DNA from: an uncultured Gammaproteobacteria bacterium
Lineage (GTDB): Bacteria > Pseudomonadota > Gammaproteobacteria > Steroidobacterales > GCA-2729495
Length of the DNA stretch: 64,000 nucleotides
Assembly (NCBI GenBank): GCA_937921935.1
Contig: CAKZWQ010000018.1
Coordinates: 1-64,000, forward strand
Direction: 5' to 3'
Below the pieces are notes generated by a model. It was not told the DNA's origin. It did no database searches and saw only the letters and a program-made list of their open reading frames with translations. Shown here piece by piece: positions 27,820 through 35,013 of this stretch. A program made the translations under genes and the position numbers. The stretch's first letter is position 1. Each line of letters opens with the position of its first letter.

Positions 27820-29349
27820 ATGCTGATCGATGCACAACTCGGTCACCTGAGCGAGCTGGTCACCGGCCGATGCTGGGATCCGGACCAGATGCAGCAGCAG
27901 GTAGCGCGCCGGATAGCCAGCTATCAAGAAGCCGGCCTTCAGCCAGGCGACCGTGTCCTGATCCTTTTCGGCAATCGGCTGGAATTTTTTGCCGAACTGC
28001 TGGCGATCTGGAGCCTTGGCGCCTGCGCGATTCCCGTTGACTCGCGCCTCACGGCTTTCGAGATCGGCAAACTGGCAGACGCTGCACGTCCCAGGCTGGC
28101 CATTGTTGATGGCAGCGTGGATGTGGATGCCACCGGCCAACTTGCCGGTGCCGAGGTGTTCAATACGCACGAGCACCCGGAAGCTGCTGCAGCTGTTAAT
28201 CCCGGCGCCCGCTGGCAGCTGGACGATGACGCGCTGATTCTTTTTACCTCGGGATCTACGGGGGAGCCCAAGGGCGTGGTGCATACCCACCGATCCCTGC
28301 AGGCTCGTTGGACGACATTGCGGCAATCTCTCGGGCTTGGTGCTTTTCGCCGAAGCTTGTGCGTCCTGCCCACCCATTTTGGGCATGGGCTGATCTGCAA
28401 TTGCCTGTTTCCCTGGCTGTCCGGCTGCGACTTATTTATCGGGCAACCCTTCAGGCCTGATTTGCTGCTAAAGCTCGGGTCGATTATCGACAAGCATAAA
28501 ATCACCTTCCTGTCGTCAGTGCCGTCCATGTGGGCGCTCGCGCTGCGTGCCGCCGCCGGGCCGGCTGCCGGCAGCTTGCAACGCATTCACGTGGGTTCCG
28601 CCCCCTTGTCTGAAAATGTTTGGCGGCAGATACAGGACTGGGCCGGGATTCGGAACGTCTGTAACGCCTATGGCATCACTGAAACCGGGAGTTGGGTGGC
28701 AGGCGCCAGCAGTGAGGATGGGGAACCCCAGGGTGGATTGATTGGTGAAGCCTGGGGCGCCCAGATGAAGGTATTGCGGGCCCGATCGGTGGCGCAATTG
28801 CAGACTGATTCAGGAACATGCGGTCCTGGTGAGGAGGGCATGATCTGGTTGAATACCCCGGCACTGATGAAGGGCTATTTCCAGCGTCAGGACCTGACGG
28901 ATGCTGTCGTTTTTCAGGGCTGGTTTATGACCGGCGACATCGGGGTCATGGATGAGCAGGGCAGGGTCCTTATCCGGGGTCGCGAGCGTGACGAGATCAA
29001 CAAAGGCGGGATGAAAATCTTTCCGGCCGATATCGATGCTGTTGTTGAGCAGCACGATGCGGTCACCGATGCATGCACCTTTGCTACGGACGATCCGAAT
29101 TACGGTGAGAATGTAGCGCTGGCAGTGGTGATGAATGACCCGTCGAGTCAGGCTATCAATAGTCTGCATCGATGGATTAGCCAGCATCTGGCGGAGCATA
29201 AACGGCCTGTGCTCTGGTACCTGATGGAAGAAATCCCTCGCACCAGCCGGGGCAAAATTAATCGCGATACGGTGCGTGAGGGCTGCACGGGTATCGAGCC
29301 TGTGGATCTGCGGAAGGTCCTGGCGCAGGCGGCCGAGCCCCCGGCCTAA
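27820..29349 (+). CDS. Acyl/aryl-adenylating enzyme (ANL superfamily) of a Dlt-like operon
   Basis: The 509-aa AMP-forming ligase probably activates a carboxylic acid and loads it onto the neighbouring carrier protein. Visible are the P-loop FTSGSTGEPKGVVHTH (about 140-156), the A5 motif NAYGITETGSW, MTGDIG with the ribose-binding Asp, the hinge GRERDEINKGGMKIFP and the C-terminal catalytic Lys in SRGKINRD. The A4 region reads LPTHFGHGL, as in acyl-CoA synthetases. DltA and NRPS A-domains have an Asp there for an amino group, so D-alanine is an unlikely substrate. The ACP gene starts 3 bases after its stop. Confidence 0.88.
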   Translation: MLIDAQLGHLSELVTGRCWDPDQMQQQVARRIASYQEAGLQPGDRVLILFGNRLEFFAELLAIWSLGACAIPVDSRLTAFEIGKLADAARPRLAIVDGSVDVDATGQLAGAEVFNTHEHPEAAAAVNPGARWQLDDDALILFTSGSTGEPKGVVHTHRSLQARWTTLRQSLGLGAFRRSLCVLPTHFGHGLICNCLFPWLSGCDLFIGQPFRPDLLLKLGSIIDKHKITFLSSVPSMWALALRAAAGPAAGSLQRIHVGSAPLSENVWRQIQDWAGIRNVCNAYGITETGSWVAGASSEDGEPQGGLIGEAWGAQMKVLRARSVAQLQTDSGTCGPGEEGMIWLNTPALMKGYFQRQDLTDAVVFQGWFMTGDIGVMDEQGRVLIRGRERDEINKGGMKIFPADIDAVVEQHDAVTDACTFATDDPNYGENVALAVVMNDPSSQAINSLHRWISQHLAEHKRPVLWYLMEEIPRTSRGKINRDTVREGCTGIEPVDLRKVLAQAAEPPA

Positions 29350-29351
29350 GC

Positions 29352-29606
29352 ATGGCGTCGAGGCAAGCGGATCGTGATGCGCTGATTGAATTTCTTGGCA
29401 GCATCGCCAGACCGGGGCAGAGCCTGGAAGACGTCGGTGACCAGGACAACCTGGTAGATAGCGGGATCATTGATTCCCTCTCGGTCATCCAGATTATTCT
29501 GTATCTGGAGACCACGCACGGCGTGAATTTTCGTGCCCTGGGTGTCGATCCGGCTGAGGTCGTGTCAATCCAGGGCATGCTGCAGGCAGCAGGCCACGGC
29601 CAATGA
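29352..29606 (+). CDS. Acyl carrier protein (DltC-like role)
   Basis: The 84-aa carrier protein has the phosphopantetheine site DSLSVIQI (Ser about residue 42) and a following YLETTHGVNF helix III region. It overlaps the MBOAT gene by 4 bases. With an adenylating enzyme upstream and a membrane acyltransferase downstream it probably carries the acyl group from cytosol to membrane enzyme, as DltC does. It is too acidic and too short to be part of a multidomain synthase. Confidence 0.9.
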   Translation: MASRQADRDALIEFLGSIARPGQSLEDVGDQDNLVDSGIIDSLSVIQIILYLETTHGVNFRALGVDPAEVVSIQGMLQAAGHGQ

Positions 29607-31039
29607 TCCGGAGTCTGAGCCAGTTCCACGAACAACCCCGCTTGCTGGTGCTGGCGGAATCCGCGCCGGGGCAGACAGTCATCTGGCTCATGGCCCTCAT
29701 ACTGCTCAGGCTGCATGAAGTGACCCTGCTCATGCCCCTGGCCATTGCTGCGGTCATGTTGCAGCCCGCTCGTCGCCGGCTGATTCTGTCTATCGCCGCC
29801 GTTGCTGTGGTGGCAGAACATTACCTGTCGCGGCAGCGCCTGAGTATTGCCGACTTGGTTAGTGCGCCAACCGGCGTCGATGTTTCCGCCTGGCTGCGTT
29901 TCGGTGTACTCCTGACCGGCAGCATCCTGCTGATGTACGGCATTTTCTTGATCGCGCGTCGCGCTCACGCCTGGCCGTTGTTGCTACGATCACAGCCGGT
30001 GCTGGCTTTGCATGTTGTCTTGCTGCTGGGCCTGGCCGTGGGAGGGCTGTGGCCACTATTTGCTATTTTCGGCGAGTTGGTTCCGTGGCTCATCTGGCGC
30101 CTGAGCTACATGGTCAAGTTCTTTGCTCAGAATAATGGCAGGGGCCAGAAGTTCTCCGATCATCTGTTCTATCTGTGGCCCGTGTTCGGCGGTTCCAGAA
30201 CACCGTACGGCAAGGGCCTGGATTACCTGGGTCGTTACGAAGCCAAAGATCGGGCCAGCATCGCCCGGGCGCAGCTTGCTGGCCTGAAACTCCTGATGCT
30301 CGCCCTTGCCTGGTCCTGGCTACTGCAGCTTTTCGATGCACTGGTTTACGGCAGCGCCGAGACGACCCTGGTCCAGGGCCTGGAGCGGTGGAGCCTGGGG
30401 TGGTCGCGCCTGGGGGGAATGATCGGCGCTGAGACCGGACCAGGGCTGTTAGAAGCGTGGCTGGGTATTTATCTGGAGCTATTCCGATCAGTCCTGTATC
30501 TGGCTGCTGGCGGACATGTTGTCGTTGGCTGTTTGCGCCTGGTCGGCTTCAATGTCTTCAGAAATACCTATAAGCCGCTGTTGGCCGATTCTGTTCTGGA
30601 GTTCTGGAACCGTTACTACTATTACTTTAAGGAATTGCTGGTCGAGTTTTTCTTCTACCCGACCTACCTGCGCACTTCCTGGGCAGCGCCGAGACTGCGT
30701 CTGTTTCTGGCAGTTTTCGCCGCGGCCGGCTTTGGCAATATGTACTACCACGTTCTGGGTGGTCCGCAGCTGATTATGTCGGGAGATCTTGTTGGCTTGT
30801 GGCATGCCTGGAACTCCCGGCTCATCTATTGTCTGCTGCTAGCCACGGGAATCTGGGTCTCCATGCTTCGGCAACAGAGCCGGCGCACGTCAGGCGCGAG
30901 CATCGGCAGGCTGATTCGGTGCCGGCGCATCGGTGCAGTCTGGACTTTTTACGCCCTGATTCATGTCTGGAATGTGCAGGCGGCCGGCGCTGACCCGGCG
31001 GCAAGGTTTAACTTCTATTTACGATTAGCAGGGTTTTAG
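29603..31039 (+). CDS. MBOAT-like membrane acyltransferase (DltB-like role)
   Basis: The 478-aa polytopic protein has about 10 hydrophobic segments. The C-terminal half shows an MBOAT-like pattern: EFWNRYYYYFKELLVEFFFYP, as in the FWRRWHxSLSxWLRDYLYIP region of known members, then FAAAGFGNMYYHVLGGP, whose His matches the catalytic His near the WHG of the family. It is divergent, so the assignment rests on pattern and context. It would transfer the carrier-bound acyl group across the membrane to a surface or periplasmic polymer. Confidence 0.7.
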   Translation: MIRSLSQFHEQPRLLVLAESAPGQTVIWLMALILLRLHEVTLLMPLAIAAVMLQPARRRLILSIAAVAVVAEHYLSRQRLSIADLVSAPTGVDVSAWLRFGVLLTGSILLMYGIFLIARRAHAWPLLLRSQPVLALHVVLLLGLAVGGLWPLFAIFGELVPWLIWRLSYMVKFFAQNNGRGQKFSDHLFYLWPVFGGSRTPYGKGLDYLGRYEAKDRASIARAQLAGLKLLMLALAWSWLLQLFDALVYGSAETTLVQGLERWSLGWSRLGGMIGAETGPGLLEAWLGIYLELFRSVLYLAAGGHVVVGCLRLVGFNVFRNTYKPLLADSVLEFWNRYYYYFKELLVEFFFYPTYLRTSWAAPRLRLFLAVFAAAGFGNMYYHVLGGPQLIMSGDLVGLWHAWNSRLIYCLLLATGIWVSMLRQQSRRTSGASIGRLIRCRRIGAVWTFYALIHVWNVQAAGADPAARFNFYLRLAGF

Positions 31040-31045
31040 ATCGAG

Positions 31046-33052
31046 ATGTCCGGGCCTGCCTCGAGTTCACAAATCAGCCAGCGACAGCAACTGGCCTGCT
31101 TTGGTCTGGCTTTCATGCTCGTGGGCGTCTTTGGCGTCTACCTGAAGCAGGTGTTTCTGCAGCAAACTTCGGGCATTTTGCTGGCGTCACGTTTTCTGGG
31201 CTATGTCAGTCAGCAGGACTGGCCGCTGATGAGCCGGCTCTCCCTGTTCGCGCAGGATTTGCTGATCAATATGGTCTTGTGGCCCTTAGTGGCTATTGTG
31301 CTCATCGCCTGGTTGCGGCCGGCCTTCCGGATCGTCCTCGCTTTTAGTCTGAGCACGACCGCGACCGTCGTTATCTATGCCGGGCTTTTGTCACTGGGAA
31401 ACACCGGGTACTTTATTAATTTTTCCATGATGGCAGACGCGCTGGCCTGGGTCGGTGCGCATCCTGAGGATTTTCCGGAATATGCCAGTCTCGGCAGTCT
31501 GGTCAAATTATTCCTGATTCTCGGCGCCGTGTTCGGAATCTTGCTGTTGCCTACCCTGGCCACTTTCGGCGGCGGGTTTTTCCGCATCCTGGTCAGGCTG
31601 GCAGGCGGCCTGTGCCTTGTTTTACTTACTATCACCCTGTTTGCCTGGTTCTTGCTTCTAAACAATCAGGATTTCGAATTGCCTCAGCAGCGCGCGGCAA
31701 CCTGGTTGATGATCGACAACCTGTTTGACACGGGCAAGGGGGCAGGCGAGTTCGCCGGTATGGGCGAGCGTGAATTGATGGCGGAATATCGGGCGCTGAC
31801 GAAGGCCGCGCCGAGTCCTGAGAGAACTCCGTTTTCGGGCAAGCAACCTAATAGTGACGTCATATTTTTTGTTCTGGAAACGGCAAACTACACTAGCTTA
31901 TTGCGTCGCGGTGGCCTGGAGACTCTGCCTGTTCTGGCCAGCCTGTCTGAACGATCCCTGGTTGGTCGTAACCATCAGTCCACCTACCCTTATTCCATTG
32001 ATGCGCTGTTTTCAGTCTTTAGCGGTTTATATCCGGTAGAAATCCGCAAGCGTTTCCTTGCGGATGGGCGGTTACCGTCTCGTCTTGGCCTGCTGAACAT
32101 GCTGCGTGACCAGGGGTACGTCACCAACCGATATGCCTATCAGGACACCCTCGATGCAGATTCCCGTATGTTCGAATTACTGGGAGAGTCTGATTTTTTC
32201 GCGGCCGATCTGCCGGGGCGGACAGACGACGCGGGTGCCCGGGCCGCCCTGGCTGAGATCACGGCCATGTATGGCGAAATATCTGCCGAGCGTCGATCAC
32301 GGTTGACACGGCATCTGGCGATCGACCTGGCAGGATTGCGGCAGATGAAGTCGGACATTGGGTCCTGGAAGCAGTCCGGCCAGAATTTCGGCGCGGTTTT
32401 TCTCCCCATTCTTGGCCATGCGCCCTGGCCCGATTTCGCCGGTGCCGGAGATTTAGTCGACCAGGGAAGAGTGTTGCTGGAAATTCAGGATGCCTGGCTC
32501 GGGGAACTGGTGGCGCTTCTGGACAGCAATGACTGGCTGGAAGACACGATAATAGTTGTGGTGGCGGATCATGGTCTGCGGACCCGGGCTGAAGATCCGA
32601 CGCTGCCTGTTGGTACCCTCAGTGACCGCACATTTCATGTGCCCTTGCAGATTTATGCGCCACGTGCCTTTGCTGGCAGGCTCAATGTTGACCTCCTGAC
32701 GTCCCACGTGGATATCGCGCCTACTATCCTGGATCTGTTGGGCCTGGGTCAGCCTGATAATTTAATGCAGGGATCACCCCTCTACGCGCCGGAAATCGAG
32801 CAGCGTACGACTTTCCTGTTGGCCCGGGATTACCTTGGGGTTGATGGCTTTCATCGACGCGGTCGCTACTACTTTCAGCAAAGCCTCACCGGTATGAGTT
32901 TTGCGGCCGGTAATCTGGGCATGGTGCCGGGTGAAGCCGTGCTCGTAGACGGCGAAGATCAAGAGTATGTCAGCGGCACGCTCAGGCGCTTCTACCAGAT
33001 GCAGCGTCGAGTGGCCGAATTGATCGCGCTGCCCGACGATCGCAGGGATTAG
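31046..33052 (+). CDS. LtaS/sulfatase-fold membrane phosphotransferase
   Basis: The 668-aa protein has five N-terminal hydrophobic helices (within about residues 12-205) and a large C-terminal alkaline-phosphatase/sulfatase domain. This is the topology of lipoteichoic acid synthase and OPG/phosphoglycerol transferases. Metal-ligand motifs are visible: VIFFVLETANYTSL (first Glu), the nucleophile region STYPYSIDALFSVFSGLYP (Thr or Ser, not certain which) and VVVADHGLR. It likely moves a phospho-alcohol group onto, or removes one from, a surface glycan or lipid. It begins 6 bases after the MBOAT stop. Confidence 0.8.
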   Translation: MSGPASSSQISQRQQLACFGLAFMLVGVFGVYLKQVFLQQTSGILLASRFLGYVSQQDWPLMSRLSLFAQDLLINMVLWPLVAIVLIAWLRPAFRIVLAFSLSTTATVVIYAGLLSLGNTGYFINFSMMADALAWVGAHPEDFPEYASLGSLVKLFLILGAVFGILLLPTLATFGGGFFRILVRLAGGLCLVLLTITLFAWFLLLNNQDFELPQQRAATWLMIDNLFDTGKGAGEFAGMGERELMAEYRALTKAAPSPERTPFSGKQPNSDVIFFVLETANYTSLLRRGGLETLPVLASLSERSLVGRNHQSTYPYSIDALFSVFSGLYPVEIRKRFLADGRLPSRLGLLNMLRDQGYVTNRYAYQDTLDADSRMFELLGESDFFAADLPGRTDDAGARAALAEITAMYGEISAERRSRLTRHLAIDLAGLRQMKSDIGSWKQSGQNFGAVFLPILGHAPWPDFAGAGDLVDQGRVLLEIQDAWLGELVALLDSNDWLEDTIIVVVADHGLRTRAEDPTLPVGTLSDRTFHVPLQIYAPRAFAGRLNVDLLTSHVDIAPTILDLLGLGQPDNLMQGSPLYAPEIEQRTTFLLARDYLGVDGFHRRGRYYFQQSLTGMSFAAGNLGMVPGEAVLVDGEDQEYVSGTLRRFYQMQRRVAELIALPDDRRD

Positions 33053-33083
33053 GGGTTGATGTGCTGCGGGCGCCGGGGCCGGC

Positions 33084-33275
33084 GTGGAGATCGGCGACAC
33101 TTTCACGGTTGGCCATGCGATCCGGGAGCTGTTTGATCCGGCCAGCGGCATCGTGCTGGGCAAGATCGAGGAGCAGCTGGTGCAGGCGCAGGTCGAACAG
33201 GTCATGCCGACCTGCGCCGTGGCCCGAATAGTGGGCAACTTCCCCATCAACCGCGGTGACTTGTTGCATCAGTAA
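33084..33275 (+). pseudogene. C-terminal remnant of a FlgT/CsgG-type protein
   Basis: The 63-codon open stretch reads IGDTFTVGHAIRELFDPASG, then VLGKIEEQLVQAQVEQV and NFPINRGDLL. This is the pattern of the C-terminal barrel domain found in FlgT and related outer-membrane assembly proteins. It has only a GTG to start with, lacks the rest of such proteins, and is stopped in frame at 33057. A strong terminator follows, so it is probably the tail of a deleted gene. Confidence 0.45.
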
Positions 33276-33318
33276 GGTGGTCGGCCGGGTCGGCCCTGGC
33301 CGACGCCAGACCCCGCCC

Positions 33319-33346
33319 AAGGGCCCCGAAACCGGGGCCCTTTTTT
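33319..33346 (+). terminator. Rho-independent terminator
   Basis: A perfect 10-bp stem (AAGGGCCCCG at 33319-33328 with CGGGGCCCTT at 33333-33342) encloses an AAAC loop and runs straight into TTTTTT (33341-33346). It is the strongest terminator in the window and probably ends the Dlt-like operon and the gene remnant. Confidence 0.9.
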
Positions 33347-33447
33347 ATTGCCGGGACAGTCCCTTGGGGTTGGCGAAGGTGTCCCCCTATTGTCCTAGGC
33401 GAGCCCAGCCCGTAAAGTGCCGACCTTCTCCGGTCCGGGATATTTCC

Positions 33448-34830
33448 ATGCGCCGTGTCGCACCCTTGTTGCTGTTGTGCATTGCCCTGGTGGGTTGCGA
33501 TGACCTGTCTGACAGCCTGAATCGCGAGGGCGATATTCAGACCCTGCATGCGATTCCCGATGTGGGTCAGACAAGCTATTTTTTACGCGATTTCGTGCAG
33601 GCAATCCTGGACTACAGTGACAGCACGAATTTCTTGCGGGTAGCTACCGGTAACTATCCGGTCCGTTTCATCACCGACGCCGTAAATGATAATGAGCCCC
33701 GCACCTTGCTGGAGTTCAATGCCATCGTCGAGGCCGATCAGCAATACACCTATGTACTGACCGGGACATCGGCCGCGCCGGGGCTGACAACCTGGCAACG
33801 TGACCTGCGCAGCTTCGAAGACGATACGGTACTGGCCACCCAATACGGCCATGTTGCGAGGACTTCGGCAGGGCCTGTCGGTCCGCTTGATTTTTATCTG
33901 GAGGCGGCGGGCGCCAATTTGCCCGGCGCGACGCCGCGCGCGAGCCTGTCCTACGGGGAGGCGCTGGCTGACGTCGACCTCGCTCCCGGCGTCGACTATG
34001 TGCTGACCCTGACCACCCAGGGCAACGTGGCCGATATTCTTTATCAATCCTCGCCCTTTGAACTGACCGGGGCAACCAATGTGCTGTTTGCTGCCCTGGA
34101 TGGCGCAGGCGTCGGCACGGCGCCATTTTTTGTGCGCGTGCTGGGCGACCCGTTGACCTTTGCCTTGCCTGATGCCTTGTCGCCGCCGCAGTTACGTGCG
34201 GTGCATGCTTCCCAGGATACGGGCGCGGTGGACTACTTTATCGATGATGAAATGCTCACGAGCGCCTTCATCACTAACGTCAGCTTTAAAGAAGTGACCG
34301 GCTATCAGCCGAATGCGCCTGAAGGCGCCGACCTGGAACTGGATGTGACTCTGACGGGTGACACGAATGTGCTGGCCGAAGGCCTGCTAACCCTGGTGAA
34401 CGGGCGACAGAATTCGGTGTACCTGGTTGGCACCAACGCCTTACCAAGCACGGATCAATTGTTTGACGATAATCGTCGCCTGGCGGATTTCGCGAAACTC
34501 AGGATCTATTCGGGCGTCACTAACTATTCCTCTGTTGATGTCTATCTCGTCCCGGATGGCGCCGACTACACACTTTTCTTCCCGACAGTGCCCAGCCTGC
34601 CTTTCGCGGCTGACACGGATTACCTGGAGTTCGATCCGGATGCGGATCCTGAAACGCCCGTGGTGGATGCCTATGATGTGTATGTCACAGCGGCCAATTC
34701 CCCCAGCACCCTGCTGGCAGGCCCGGTGGATGCTGCCCTGGCTGCCGGAGACGTGTCGGGTATTGTGATTGTCGATACCGATACGACGGATACGGTAGAT
34801 CTGGTTTTGCTCGACGACCTGGCGCCCTGA
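33448..34830 (+). CDS. DUF4397-type lipoprotein
   Basis: The 460-aa protein starts at ATG 33448 with a lipoprotein signal peptide (LLLLCIALVGCDD, lipobox LVGC). It continues as repeated beta-rich segments typical of DUF4397 proteins (LRAVHASQDTGAVDYFIDDE, AKLRIYSGVTNYSSVDVYLVPDG). Lipidation at Cys17 would anchor it to a membrane, probably the outer one, since the following residues are DD. An inner-membrane +2 Asp signal is thus possible too. Its function is unknown. Confidence 0.85.
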   Translation: MRRVAPLLLLCIALVGCDDLSDSLNREGDIQTLHAIPDVGQTSYFLRDFVQAILDYSDSTNFLRVATGNYPVRFITDAVNDNEPRTLLEFNAIVEADQQYTYVLTGTSAAPGLTTWQRDLRSFEDDTVLATQYGHVARTSAGPVGPLDFYLEAAGANLPGATPRASLSYGEALADVDLAPGVDYVLTLTTQGNVADILYQSSPFELTGATNVLFAALDGAGVGTAPFFVRVLGDPLTFALPDALSPPQLRAVHASQDTGAVDYFIDDEMLTSAFITNVSFKEVTGYQPNAPEGADLELDVTLTGDTNVLAEGLLTLVNGRQNSVYLVGTNALPSTDQLFDDNRRLADFAKLRIYSGVTNYSSVDVYLVPDGADYTLFFPTVPSLPFAADTDYLEFDPDADPETPVVDAYDVYVTAANSPSTLLAGPVDAALAAGDVSGIVIVDTDTTDTVDLVLLDDLAP

Positions 34831-34838
34831 GTCAGGGC

Positions 34839-35009
34839 TTAGGGCGAATTGCGCCGATAGAAGTGCACGGTTTTTTCGGCCGAATCGGCCTTGTCTGAGC
34901 AGCAACTGGCCTCGGTCGCCGCCGGTTTGCGCCAGCGCCGATACAAACCAAAACCCACCACGACCACCACGATGGTCAGAGCAATCAATTCCTGCCAGCC
35001 GGGACTCAT
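34839..35009 (-). CDS. Small FeoB-associated Cys-containing membrane protein
   Basis: A 56-aa protein with one N-terminal membrane helix (LIALTIVVVVVGFGLY), a basic patch RRWRKP and a Cys pair (SCCSDK). It starts 4 bases after the feoB stop on the same strand. Short single-TM proteins with a Cys pair downstream of feoB are common and annotated as FeoB-associated. It is probably an accessory or FeoC-like partner for ferrous iron uptake. Confidence 0.8.
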   Translation of the reverse strand: MSPGWQELIALTIVVVVVGFGLYRRWRKPAATEASCCSDKADSAEKTVHFYRRNSP

Positions 35010-35013
35010 AAGT

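Larger units (their letters stand above)
33053..33447. other. Intergenic region after the Dlt-like operon
   Basis: It contains the gene remnant (33084-33275), the terminator (33319-33346) and about 100 bases before the DUF4397 lipoprotein gene. No intact gene and no clear promoter is visible. Confidence 0.6.
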
